DNA of 46,001 bases from Desulfobulbus sp. Tol-SR. Its GTDB lineage: Bacteria; Desulfobacterota; Desulfobulbia; Desulfobulbales; Desulfocapsaceae. Of this stretch, positions 8,562 through 16,057 are shown piece after piece. Numbering within the stretch: position 1 is the first letter of the stretch; the number at the start of each line of letters is the position of its first letter. The stretch covers positions 1 to 46,001 of the forward strand of contig JROS01000055.1 of the NCBI GenBank assembly GCA_000769715.1, given 5' to 3'. Below the pieces are notes generated by a model. It was not told where the DNA came from, searched no databases, and worked only from the letters and a program-made list of their open reading frames with translations. A program made the position numbers and the translations under genes.

Positions 8562-9785
8562 TCAGCTGGTTGACTCCATCTGTTCCGCATTCCTGCCGGC
8601 ATATTTTTTTGCCTTGGCCTGCACCATGGACAGGACGTTGTCGGCTTCGCGTTCCTTCGTGATGAGAATTTCCGCACCGCTGTTTCCCAGGACAAACTGC
8701 GGCCCTTTGCCGGCCTGGTCTTGGTGGGAGATCAGCACATCGAGTCCGTTTTCGAGCAACCACTCCGCCACCTTGATTCCTTTGCTTTTTTCCTCCTCGA
8801 GATAGGGGTTTTCCAAGATGCGTTCGGAAATGACCATGCCGCTTACCGTCTGCAGGGTGACCAGCCGGAAAAAGGGCGCCGCGCCGAAATGCTCGGAAAC
8901 TGTCTTGCGGTCGGCGGCAATGGGTATGGCGTAGGTGAGCTGCGCCTTTTGTCGGGGCTGATAGTGGATCAGGATGCGATCAACCTGGGCGATTTCCCGC
9001 TTCAGCCGGTTTTCCAGTTCCTCCGATATCCGGTGTCCCCTCTCCAGGTCGCTGACGCGGAGGGTGATGTCGAGTTCGACAAACTTGTAGCGGCCGGCGT
9101 TCCTCGCCCGGAGCTCGTTGATTTCAACCACCCGCGGATCGGCCAGCACCAGGGTGCGGATTCTGGTCAGGCTGGTATTGTCCAGGGAGGCATCGAGAAG
9201 GACGCGCACCGCGTCGAGGAAGATGCCGATGGCCGTCCGCCCGATAAAGACGACGACGACCAGGGCGGCATAGTGGTCGAGGTACACGCCGGTGGCGGCA
9301 CCGAGGAGGGAAACGAGGATCACGAGCGAGGAGAGCATGTCGCTCCAGACATGCCGGGCGTCCGCCACCAGACTGGGCGAGCCCGTCTCCCTGCCTTTTT
9401 TCAGTTCATAGCGGGAGAACCACCAGGTTATGACAATGGTGCTGCCGATTCCCAGGGCTGCCCAGGGGATCTGGGTTGGCAGCATTCGCGGGCCGGCCAG
9501 CACCTCGGCGCAGATCTCATAGCCGACATAGAAAATAAGCCCCGATGTCCCCAGGGCGACCAGGTTTTCCACCTTGTACAGGCCGTAGGGAAATCCTCGG
9601 GCGGGACGCTGGGCGATCTTGATGCCGAGCAGGATAATGACCGAAGAGGCCACGTCGGTCGGGGAATGGATGGCATCCGCCTTGATCGCCAGGCTTCCGG
9701 AAAGCACGGCAAGGCCTGCCTTGATCGCCACCAGCAGGAGGTTGGTAGCGATCGATAAACAGGCGATCCTTTCTGTCACTGCCAT
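8562..9785 (-). CDS. cation diffusion facilitator fused to a NifX-type domain
   Basis: 407 residues from ATG 9785, with GGAG about 9 nt upstream. Residues 1-200 are a CDF antiporter membrane domain; the metal-site motifs are HSPTD (H40, D44) in TM2 and HVWSD (H144, D148) in TM5. Residues 205-275 form the CDF cytoplasmic domain. From about 283 the protein continues as a dinitrogenase iron-molybdenum cofactor (NifX/NifB-tail) fold: YAIPIAADRKTVSEHFGAAPFF, then a VAEWLLENGLDVLIS block and NSGAEILIT. CDF proteins export divalent metals in exchange for protons. The attached NifX domain suggests that a metal or cofactor bound inside the cell gates or feeds transport (inference). It sits between the MinD pair and Mrp in one operon. 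Confidence 0.92.
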   Translation of the reverse strand: MAVTERIACLSIATNLLLVAIKAGLAVLSGSLAIKADAIHSPTDVASSVIILLGIKIAQRPARGFPYGLYKVENLVALGTSGLIFYVGYEICAEVLAGPRMLPTQIPWAALGIGSTIVITWWFSRYELKKGRETGSPSLVADARHVWSDMLSSLVILVSLLGAATGVYLDHYAALVVVVFIGRTAIGIFLDAVRVLLDASLDNTSLTRIRTLVLADPRVVEINELRARNAGRYKFVELDITLRVSDLERGHRISEELENRLKREIAQVDRILIHYQPRQKAQLTYAIPIAADRKTVSEHFGAAPFFRLVTLQTVSGMVISERILENPYLEEEKSKGIKVAEWLLENGLDVLISHQDQAGKGPQFVLGNSGAEILITKEREADNVLSMVQAKAKKYAGRNAEQMESTS

Positions 9786-9809
9786 GTCTCGTCTCCGGTG
9801 GTGCTGCTG

Positions 9810-10691
9810 TTATGGGCCGATCGCTTCCGCCAGCCGATCGGCAATCGCCCGGATGGCCAGGGCCGGCGGGCTGTCGGGAAAGGCGGTCACCACTGGTTGG
9901 GCCATGCTGATGGCCAGCGGCATCGCGATGTCGTACGGTATTTCGCCAAGGATCGGCAGCCCATGATCGTCGGCAAAATCCTGGATGATCTTCTCGATAC
10001 GCGGTTGCCGTCCTGTCTTGTTGAGGACCAGACCGGCCGGCGCCTTGAAAAAGCCGATGACCTCGAGCAGCCTCGCCATGTCATGCAGGGCCGCAGGCGA
10101 CGGCTCGGTAACGATCAGCACGAAGGCTGCCCCCTTGATCGAGGCGATCACCGGGCAACCGATACCGGGCGGCCCGTCGGTCAGGATGAGTTTGGCGCCG
10201 ATATCCTCCGCCTTCCGCCTTGCCGTCCGTTTGACGATGTCGACCAACCGGCCGGAACTGCTTTCGCCGATATACAGTTCTCCGCCGATCACATGCAGCA
10301 GAGGGGTCGAGTAGGCGTTCACCCTGCCGTTGGTCGCGTGGCGGATCTCGATCGCCTGTTCGGGACAGGCAATCGCGCAGGCCCCGCATCCCTCGCAGGC
10401 ATAAAAGGCGACGATCGGTTTATCCTCGCCGATGATGGCATCGAAGCGACAGGTCGCAGCGCATACCATGCAGCGCGCGCATTTGTCGTCATCGATCACC
10501 GCCTTCTCGGAGGTCGCGATTTCCTCGAAGCTGTCGCGCCGGGCGCCGAGGACGAGATGGAGATTGGGGGCGTCGACATCGGTGTCGGCCAGGAGCAGGG
10601 CATATCTCTCGGCAAGGATATCCCCCAGCGATGCGGTGATCGATGACTTGCCGACCCCGCCCTTGCCGCTCAGGACAACGATTTCCTTCAT
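9810..10691 (-). CDS. MinD-type P-loop ATPase with ferredoxin insert (second of a pair)
   Basis: 293 residues from ATG 10691, SD AGGAG about 8 nt upstream inside the preceding gene; the two genes overlap by 4 nt (ATGA). The deviant Walker A SGKGGVGKSS is at residues 8-17. A two-cluster ferredoxin domain is inserted at about 63-112: CARCMVCAATCRFDAI and CEGCGACAIACPEQAI, eight cysteines in two C-x2-C-x2-C-x3-C sets. DGPPGIGCPVIAS is the Walker B region. This matches the paired MinD ATPases of the orange-protein (ORP) complex of Desulfovibrio, where such proteins associate with NifX-fold ORP and Mrp. Role inferred: ATP-dependent handling of Fe-S or mixed-metal cofactors. Confidence 0.93.
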   Translation of the reverse strand: MKEIVVLSGKGGVGKSSITASLGDILAERYALLLADTDVDAPNLHLVLGARRDSFEEIATSEKAVIDDDKCARCMVCAATCRFDAIIGEDKPIVAFYACEGCGACAIACPEQAIEIRHATNGRVNAYSTPLLHVIGGELYIGESSSGRLVDIVKRTARRKAEDIGAKLILTDGPPGIGCPVIASIKGAAFVLIVTEPSPAALHDMARLLEVIGFFKAPAGLVLNKTGRQPRIEKIIQDFADDHGLPILGEIPYDIAMPLAISMAQPVVTAFPDSPPALAIRAIADRLAEAIGP

Positions 10692-11617
10692 CTCAGGTAC
10701 TCCTTGGCGATCTCGCTCGCGAGATCGCGAAAAACCGTGGCGCTGGGCGCCTCCGGATTACTCCGGACAATGGGAACGGCCTCGACAAAACTCCGCATCA
10801 GGGCCTCGTCAGTGTCGATTTCCTTCCAGACGCGCCTTCCATGGCGGCCGGCGATCGCCTCTATTTCCTCTTTACTGCCGGGCAGATCGGCGCGGTTCAG
10901 GACGATTTTTCCGGCGAGCTGAAAGAGGTCCAGGAGTTGGAGGATCAGGTCGAGGTCGTGGGCGCCGAGGCGCGTCGGTTCCGTCACCGCGATGGCGAGG
11001 TCGGCGCCTTCCAGGGCGGAAATGACGTTGCAGTGCACTCCCGGCGAGGTGTCGACCACGACGAGATCAAAGTGTTCCGCCTCCTGAAAGGCCTTCTTCT
11101 TGACAGCCTTCACGACCGCAGCGCTCTCTTCCTGGCCGGGCAACAGTTCACCGGTAAAGAGGGTGAGAAGGTCATCGCGGGATGCATACGTCCTGCCGAC
11201 CAGTTTTCGCCCCCTGGTAATCGCCTGTTGCTGGCAGACGAGGAGGCAGGCCTCGCAGCCGTTGCAATCGCCGACGAGCATTGCCGCCTTGCCCGGCGGC
11301 AGCAGAAGGGCGTGGAGACGACAGGCCCTGACGCAGTCGCCGCAGGCATTGCAGCGGGCGGCATCGATTTCCGGGATGGTCGTGTATATCTCTTCCGGAT
11401 CGGCAACCTCCATGGCCAGGATGATCCCGGCATTGGGGTTGTCGACGTCCCCATCGACCAGCGCCACCCTGAATCCCATGCCGGCAATGGCGGAGGCCAG
11501 ATTGACGGCGACCGTGGTTTTGCCGACTCCGCCTTTGCCGCCGGTGACGCCGATGACCGGGGTTGAAAAACCCCTGCCGTGAAAGGCCTTGAGCAATTCG
11601 GGATGCAGTGTTCTCAT
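10688..11617 (-). CDS. MinD-type P-loop ATPase with ferredoxin insert (first of a pair)
   Basis: 309 residues from ATG 11617; only a weak SD is seen. After a 20-residue extension the deviant Walker A GGKGGVGKTT appears at about 27-36, followed by DGDVDNPNAG. The ferredoxin insert has CNACGDCVRACRLHAL and CNGCEACLLVCQQQAI, giving two predicted [4Fe-4S] clusters. DTSPGVHCNVISA is the Walker B segment. It is a paralogue of the next gene, and the two probably form a heterodimer, as the fixed tandem order and 4-nt overlap suggest. It follows the NifX gene by 35 nt. Confidence 0.93.
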   Translation of the reverse strand: MRTLHPELLKAFHGRGFSTPVIGVTGGKGGVGKTTVAVNLASAIAGMGFRVALVDGDVDNPNAGIILAMEVADPEEIYTTIPEIDAARCNACGDCVRACRLHALLLPPGKAAMLVGDCNGCEACLLVCQQQAITRGRKLVGRTYASRDDLLTLFTGELLPGQEESAAVVKAVKKKAFQEAEHFDLVVVDTSPGVHCNVISALEGADLAIAVTEPTRLGAHDLDLILQLLDLFQLAGKIVLNRADLPGSKEEIEAIAGRHGRRVWKEIDTDEALMRSFVEAVPIVRSNPEAPSATVFRDLASEIAKEYLR

Positions 11618-11652
11618 TGCTTACCCCGCGACGACCTGGGTTATCTGTTGAA

Positions 11653-12090
11653 TTACCGGCGGCATCGCCCCGTTCCTCTGCCCATTCCCTGTCCCCGGCC
11701 CCGTCCCATGCCCTGCCCCATGCCGGGACGGCATCCCTGACCTGCAGATGCCGCAGAGACCTCCTTGAATTCACTGCGCAAAAACCTGGCCAGCGCCTCC
11801 TGCACGGTATCGGCGGCGGAGGCCCCTTCAAAGACCGTGATATTGCAGGCCCGCAGGGCATCGGAGGCATTGGGACCGACAACACCGGTCAATATGGCCT
11901 GTACTCCCTTGTCCGCCATCAACTGGGCCGCGGCGATACCTGCCCCCTGGCCGCCGGCGGCAGCCGGGTTCTCAATCACCTCTCGTGCCATGCTCTCCGT
12001 ATCAATGATCTGAAAATAGGGAGTCCTGCCAAAGGCGGTGTCCACCCTGGCATCCATGTCTTTGCCGCTGGCGCTTATGCATAGTCTCAT
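11653..12090 (-). CDS. NifX/ORP-type dinitrogenase iron-molybdenum cofactor domain protein with Gly-Met-Arg tail
   Basis: 145 residues from ATG 12090, chosen for its SD GGAGGACAAT. A longer in-frame reading to 12282 exists but adds a segment that does not look like the fold. Residues 1-107 are the NifX fold: MRLCISASGKDMDARVD, AFGRTPYFQIID, then QLMADKGVQAILTGVVGPNA. Members bind Fe-Mo, Mo-Cu or Fe-S units during cofactor assembly. The last 25 residues are a low-complexity tail of GMGxGMGRGRGQGMGRG type ending in CRR; Met and Cys there could bind a soft metal (inference). It heads the operon with the two MinD ATPases, CDF-NifX and Mrp. Confidence 0.9.
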   Translation of the reverse strand: MRLCISASGKDMDARVDTAFGRTPYFQIIDTESMAREVIENPAAAGGQGAGIAAAQLMADKGVQAILTGVVGPNASDALRACNITVFEGASAADTVQEALARFLRSEFKEVSAASAGQGCRPGMGQGMGRGRGQGMGRGTGRCRR

Positions 12091-12251
12091 ATTGTCCTCC
12101 ATTGTAGTGTTGTCTGCCCGATCCGGGCACGTTTCCCGGGCCGTTGATCTGCGGGTTCCTTCCGCTTCGCCAAAAAAATTAAAGGCCTCCATCGGAACCG
12201 TCTGTTCCTGTGGAGGCCTTGCGATCGTAACTTCGATAAAACCTCTTTCAT
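12087..12251 (-). CDS. 54-codon leader ORF overlapping the NifX start
   Basis: ATG 12251 follows an excellent SD (GGAGGAGG, plus-strand 12258-12265, 6-nt spacing). It reads 54 residues starting MKEVLSKLRSQGLHRN, and its TGA overlaps the NifX ATG as ATGA. The product is very basic with no known fold. The intrinsic terminator at 12172-12220 lies inside the ORF. The SD and stop/start overlap argue for real translation; a regulatory leader is more likely than a functional protein. The frame is also open in the NifX register, so the coding claim is tentative. Confidence 0.4.
   Translation of the reverse strand: MKEVLSKLRSQGLHRNRRFRWRPLIFLAKRKEPADQRPGKRARIGQTTLQWRTI
12172..12220 (-). terminator. 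intrinsic terminator / attenuator in the NifX-operon leader
   Basis: Read on the minus strand: AAGGCCTCC pairs with GGAGGCCTT (9 bp plus an A-T pair), with an inner GGAAC/GTTCC stem and a 5-nt loop, followed by TAATTTTTTT. The shape is a textbook rho-independent terminator. It lies between the promoter at about 12300 and the NifX start at 12090, inside the leader ORF, so it would act on this operon's own transcript. Confidence 0.7.
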
Positions 12252-12276
12252 TGGAGTCCTCCTCCGTATAGAGGTC

Positions 12277-12297
12277 GTTCAAATGAACATATGCTTA
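12277..12297. promoter_or_regulatory. operator-like sequences at the NifX-operon transcription start
   Basis: GTTCAAATGAAC (12277-12288) is a near-palindrome (GTTCA/TGAAC arms). It abuts TGAACATATGCTTA (12284-12297), which matches TGTGCATATGCACA of the second NifX locus at 10 of 14 positions. They lie just downstream of the -10 hexamer, where a repressor would block initiation. The regulator is inferred, not shown. Confidence 0.35.
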
Positions 12298-12325
12298 TTT
12301 TATTTCTTCGCCATCGTGAAATCAA
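12297..12325 (-). promoter_or_regulatory. sigma70-type promoter of the NifX/MinD operon
   Basis: Minus strand TTGATT (plus 12320-12325), 17-nt spacer, TAAAAT (plus 12297-12302). It fits the vegetative consensus at 4/6 and 5/6. I saw no -24/-12 sigma54 element here, unlike what is reported for the Desulfovibrio ORP operons. Confidence 0.55.
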
Positions 12326-12343
12326 GTGTCACAATGTGTCACA
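12326..12343. repeat. 10-bp-phased direct repeats upstream of the -35
   Basis: GTGTCACA occurs at 12326-12333 and again at 12336-12343, one helical turn apart and directly abutting the -35 hexamer. This placement suits a binding site for an activator. Confidence 0.45.
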
Positions 12344-12834
12344 GGCGGGTGGCGCTTGTCCTCTGCCGTGCTGTGGATGAAAGATTGGATCAGGTCCAAA
12401 CCTTGATGTGGCAGAAAAGTATCCGCCGCCAGAGCCGATTCCGTTCGATTGTCATCTGATCTTTTTCCCGATGACAAAATGGGATATCCATGCGGCTGTC
12501 CGTGGGGGTGATCGGTTATAATCCGCTCAATACGATGACTGCGTAGTAACCTTACAAACTTGCTGCCTGAATAGGCCCTTCATGGTTTTTTCAGCCTATC
12601 GGTGTTGCGGTACCAAATCGGGTGCCATTTGTTGTACAAACGGGTGTTGCGCCGGTATTCTGTCAGAAAATGAACGATAACGGTGATGCCAGGCGTCGTT
12701 ATGGCACAACTTTTCGCGGCCGCCAGTGCCTCGGGTGGTGATGGGGTCCAGGCCTGGACAGCCTCCGGGACTGGAATGGTCCGGTCGGGAGGGGGGATGG
12801 AGGCCCGTCGCGTTGATAAAAAAGGAGGGATGGG
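12344..12834. other. 491-bp divergent intergenic region
   Basis: No gene supported. It contains the perfect 8-bp inverted repeat TTGTCATC (12449-12456) / GATGACAA (12470-12477) around a 13-nt loop, a possible operator or hairpin, and TATAAT near 12516 on the plus strand that could serve the channel gene. ATAGGC/GCCTAT arms occur around 12575-12600. A 407-codon minus-strand frame covers part of it but is the shadow of the channel gene. Confidence 0.4.
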
Positions 12835-12903
12835 ATGAACACGGGAAAAACAAAATTGTTGGCCGCAAAAGACTCAGGGGGCCGCAGCCGCTATGACCAC
12901 TGA
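12835..12903 (+). CDS. 22-residue leader ORF overlapping the channel gene start
   Basis: ATG 12835 has a strong SD (AAGGAGG at 12822-12828, 6-nt spacing) and reads MNTGKTKLLAAKDSGGRSRY plus two residues to TGA 12901-12903. It overlaps the channel ATG at 12893 by 11 nt in another frame. The channel gene itself has only AGGGGG about 11 nt upstream. Likely a coupling leader; no function is claimed for the peptide. Confidence 0.35.
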   Translation: MNTGKTKLLAAKDSGGRSRYDH

Positions 12904-13585
12904 AACGTTGTCGCTGAACCGGCGGAGTTTTGCGCGCCGTCACCCGTCCGCGTTCCTGCTCGTCGCGCAACTGGTGAGCCTGCTCCTGTATGCCGTGCTT
13001 GACGGCAGTTCGGGCGGGCCGGCCGTTCTCGGCACGTTCGGCGTGTTGTTGCTGGCCATTGTCGTCTGGATTATCGACCGCAGTCCGATGGTCCGCTGGA
13101 TCACCTGGCTCCTCGCGGCCCCGGCGATCGGGCTGTCGCTGTTGTCCGTGATGATCGTCAACCCGACCCTGCTGCTGTGGTCGTCGTCGATGGAGGCGGT
13201 CCTGTACCTGTACGCGGCGGCGAGCCTGATAACCTACATGATGGGGGATTACCGGGTGACGACCGACGAGCTGTTCGCCGCCGGCGCCACCTTCACCCTG
13301 CTTGCCTGGGGGTTCGCCTATGCCTACCTGGCCTGCCAGATCTGGATCCCGGGCAGCTTCGGCGGCGACCCTTCCTCCAGTCAGCCGCAGACCTTTCTCG
13401 AACTGCTGTCGCTGAGCTTCAATAACCTGTCGGCGACCGGCCTCGGCGATATCGTGCCCATTACCCCGCCGGCGCGGGTGCTGGTGATGCTCGAACAGTT
13501 CGCCGGTGTCGCCTATATCGCCGTCGTTGTTTCCCGGCTGATTGGGATGACGATCGTTCGTCACCGGGGCAAGGGGACATCCTGA
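12893..13585 (+). CDS. small pore-loop (ion channel 2TM-type) membrane protein
   Basis: 230 residues. Four or more hydrophobic segments lie between about 20 and 155. The C-terminal part has a pore-domain pattern: a membrane helix at about 130-150, a P-loop SFNNLSATGLGDIVPITPPA at about 181-200, then a last helix LVMLEQFAGVAYIAVVVSRLIGM. In potassium channels the filter is TxGYGD; here it is ATGLGD, with Leu for Tyr. The order matches the many bacterial proteins annotated as two-pore or ion-channel family proteins with extra N-terminal helices. There is no ligand or RCK domain. Ion selectivity is uncertain because of the filter change. It stands alone between divergent and downstream units. 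Confidence 0.75.
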   Translation: MTTETLSLNRRSFARRHPSAFLLVAQLVSLLLYAVLDGSSGGPAVLGTFGVLLLAIVVWIIDRSPMVRWITWLLAAPAIGLSLLSVMIVNPTLLLWSSSMEAVLYLYAAASLITYMMGDYRVTTDELFAAGATFTLLAWGFAYAYLACQIWIPGSFGGDPSSSQPQTFLELLSLSFNNLSATGLGDIVPITPPARVLVMLEQFAGVAYIAVVVSRLIGMTIVRHRGKGTS

Positions 13586-13664
13586 CCCCTGCAATAATCC
13601 TTCTTGAACCGGCAGAAACCGGTTGCGGAACGTCATCCCGTTGTTTTTCGGTTTATTTCCATAG

Positions 13665-13709
13665 ATACAACATATTGTAGATAAGGCTTGAGCGGCCAAT
13701 AAATGTGGT
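13665..13709. promoter_or_regulatory. candidate NrdR box(es) upstream of nrdJ
   Basis: TACAACATATTGTA (13666-13679) has TACAA/TTGTA arms and agrees with the NrdR-box consensus at about 12 of 16 positions. A weaker second copy (CCAATAAATG region, 13694-13709) starts 29 bp later; NrdR normally binds two boxes about three helical turns apart. No nrdR gene lies in the window. The site is supported mainly by position. Confidence 0.4.
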
Positions 13710-13742
13710 GTATAAACTGACTCGATTGCCACTTTTCGCAGA

Positions 13743-13784
13743 CCTATGCCGGACGGTTTCGACCGGCATGTGTCGCGCATAGGG
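13743..13784 (+). other. structured 5' leader of nrdJ
   Basis: Competing inverted repeats: ATGCCGG/CCGGCAT arms around a 10-nt loop, and outer CCTATG/CATAGG. The two pairings cannot both be fully formed. I could not identify a cobalamin-riboswitch B12 box, so this is only a described structure, although B12 control of a B12-dependent enzyme would make sense. Confidence 0.3.
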
Positions 13785-13852
13785 CAACGCCGGGGGGCAC
13801 GGAGCAGAGAGTATACCAATGCAGTTTTTTTACACCTTCAGGAGGGTGGGAG

Positions 13853-16024
13853 ATGGCGCCGGATTTGACGAAACAGGTGTTGACCAGTACCGCCGAGACG
13901 GTTCTGGCCAGGCGGTACTATTTGAAAGATAGCGAAGGCAATCCCATCGAGACCTGGGAGACGCTGTGCCGCCGGGTGGCGGGGGCGGTGGCGGCGGTCG
14001 ACCGGGAACCCGAGCAGATCGGGGCGTTGCGCGATAGCTTTTTCAACCTCATCTATCGCATGGATTTTCTGCCCAATTCCCCCTGCCTGATGAATGCCGG
14101 TACCGATCTCGGCCAGTTGTCGGCCTGTTTCGTCCTGCCGATCGAGGACTCGATGGACGGCATCTTCTCCGCCATCCGCAACGGCGCCCTGGTGCACAAG
14201 ACCGGGGGCGGCACCGGCTACTCCTTCTCCCGTCTGCGCTCGAAGAACGCCTCCGTCCGCTCGACCCAGGGTGTCGCCTCGGGTCCGCTGTCCTTTGCCG
14301 CCGTCTTCGATGCCGCCACCGAGACGATCAAGCAGGGCGGCAAGCGGCGCGGGGCCAATATGGGGGTCCTGCGGGTCGATCACCCCGACATCATGGATTT
14401 CATCGCCGCCAAGGAAGACCCGAACCGCTTCAACAACTTCAATTTCAGTGTCGCCGTCACCGATGCCTTCATGCAGGCGGTGGAGGAGGGGGACGACTAC
14501 AACCTGATCGAACCGTCGACCCGAGAGGTCACGGCGACCCTGAGCGCCCGCGCCGTCTTCGAGAAGATCGTCGATCTCGCCTGGCATAACGGCGAACCGG
14601 GGGTCCTGTTCATCGACGCCGCCAACCGCGCCAACATGACGCCGCAGCTGGGCGAGTTCGAGGCCACCAACCCCTGCGGCGAGCAGTGGCTGCTGCCGTA
14701 TGAGAGCTGCAACCTCGGCTCGATCAACCTCGCCAATTTCGTCCGGGGGGGAGAGGTGGACTACCAGCGGCTGAAGCATGTCGCCCGGATCGCCACCCAT
14801 TTCCTCGACAACGTCATCGACTGCAACCGCTTCCCGATCCCCGAGATTGAAACGATGACCCTGAAGACGCGGAAGATCGGCCTCGGCATCATGGGGATGC
14901 ACGACATGCTGATCCAGCTCGGCATTCCCTACGGCAGCGAGCAGGGGCGGGAACTGTCGGCCAGGGTGATGCAGTTCATCAGGGATGCGGCGGAGGAGCG
15001 CTCGATTGAACTGGCGGCCGAGAAGGGACCCTTCCCGGCCTACGATCCGGCCGTCAACCACTATCCGGCCCGGCGCAACGCGGCCCTGACCTCGATCCAG
15101 CCGACCGGCACCGTGTCGATGATCGCCGACTGCGCTTCAGGCTGCGAGCCGTACTACTCCATCGTCATGGTCAAGCACGTGATGGACGGCGATCGACTGA
15201 TCCTGGTCAACAAGTACTTCGAGCAGATCGCCAGGGCCGAGGGCTTTTATTCGGAAGAGCTGATGAGCCGGGTCGCGGACAGCGGCACGGTCATCGGCCA
15301 TCCCGAGATCCCCGGGCAATGGCAGGAAATCTTCCGCACCGCCCAGGACATCAGCCCCGAGGACCATATCCGGATGCAGGGGATCCTGCAGCAGAGCGGC
15401 GTCGACAGCTCGATCTCGAAGACCATCAACCTGCCCAAGGCGGCGACCCGCGAAGACGTTAAGCTGTCCTACATCACCGGCTACAAACTGGGCTGCAAGG
15501 GGCTGACCGTCTATCGCGACGGCTCCCGCGATTCGCAGGTGCTCAACACCAAAGACAACGCCGGAAAGGAGGAGACGGCGGTCGTCTCGACCAGCGGCCC
15601 GGTCAAAAAGACCCTGCCCGATATCCTCGACGCCAAGCGCTATAAATTGAAGGACCAGGACCAGAAGTCGGTGTATATTATCGTCTGCTTTGACGAGAAC
15701 GAGAAACCGATGGAGGTCTTCGCCAAGTTCCCCTTCGACAATCGCTTCGACCTCAAGGACAAGTCGACGATGTGGACCACCACCTGCCGCCTGGTGTCGC
15801 TGGCCCTCCGCTTCAATGTGCCGATGGATGAAATCATCAAGCAACTCGACCGCTCGAGCGGTCATATGCTTGACCTGCCGGCGCAATTGAGTAAACTGTT
15901 CAAGTCGTTTCTGGCCGGCACCCAGCAGGGATTTTCCAGCATCTGCCCGGAGTGCTCCGGCCGACTGGTGTTTGAGGAAGGATGCGAGACCTGTCGCTCC
16001 TGCGGCTACAGCAAATGTTCATAA
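13853..16024 (+). CDS. nrdJ: adenosylcobalamin-dependent (class II) ribonucleotide reductase
   Basis: 723 residues from ATG 13853, SD GGAGGG about 6 nt upstream. It reduces ribonucleotides to deoxyribonucleotides with a B12-derived radical, independent of oxygen. Visible: [21 protein letters not shown] with C78 and C92 (C92 fits the first redox Cys), the finger loop NPCGE (C275 thiyl-radical Cys, E277) and C286 (YESCNLGS) as the partner redox Cys. The phosphate-binding PTGTVS lies in the C-terminal half of the barrel. The tail after about 575 contains a TSCPD-like region and ends in a CPEC...[12 protein letters not shown] cluster that serves as zinc-binding and shuttle cysteines. It is followed by the SEC-C and VanZ genes in one unit and may be NrdR controlled. 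Confidence 0.96.
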   Translation: MAPDLTKQVLTSTAETVLARRYYLKDSEGNPIETWETLCRRVAGAVAAVDREPEQIGALRDSFFNLIYRMDFLPNSPCLMNAGTDLGQLSACFVLPIEDSMDGIFSAIRNGALVHKTGGGTGYSFSRLRSKNASVRSTQGVASGPLSFAAVFDAATETIKQGGKRRGANMGVLRVDHPDIMDFIAAKEDPNRFNNFNFSVAVTDAFMQAVEEGDDYNLIEPSTREVTATLSARAVFEKIVDLAWHNGEPGVLFIDAANRANMTPQLGEFEATNPCGEQWLLPYESCNLGSINLANFVRGGEVDYQRLKHVARIATHFLDNVIDCNRFPIPEIETMTLKTRKIGLGIMGMHDMLIQLGIPYGSEQGRELSARVMQFIRDAAEERSIELAAEKGPFPAYDPAVNHYPARRNAALTSIQPTGTVSMIADCASGCEPYYSIVMVKHVMDGDRLILVNKYFEQIARAEGFYSEELMSRVADSGTVIGHPEIPGQWQEIFRTAQDISPEDHIRMQGILQQSGVDSSISKTINLPKAATREDVKLSYITGYKLGCKGLTVYRDGSRDSQVLNTKDNAGKEETAVVSTSGPVKKTLPDILDAKRYKLKDQDQKSVYIIVCFDENEKPMEVFAKFPFDNRFDLKDKSTMWTTTCRLVSLALRFNVPMDEIIKQLDRSSGHMLDLPAQLSKLFKSFLAGTQQGFSSICPECSGRLVFEEGCETCRSCGYSKCS

Positions 16025-16057
16025 AGGGCAAGATCAGTGATTGTAAGGTGTGACGAG

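Noticed and set aside
11680-11735. G-rich tandem repeat at the 3' end of the NifX gene as a repeat element
   Set aside because: The repetition is explained by the in-frame Gly-Met-Arg tail of the protein.
12596-13819. 407-codon minus-strand ORF across the channel gene
   Set aside because: Its protein is Arg/Pro/Gln-rich and fits no family, while the plus strand codes a clear pore-loop membrane protein; long antisense frames are common in GC-rich DNA.
13586-13852. Cobalamin riboswitch upstream of nrdJ
   Set aside because: A GCCACT-like string occurs, but the B12 box and core of the known class could not be found; only hairpins are reported.
13838-15061. 407-codon minus-strand ORF inside nrdJ
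   Set aside because: Exact antisense shadow of a well-conserved enzyme.
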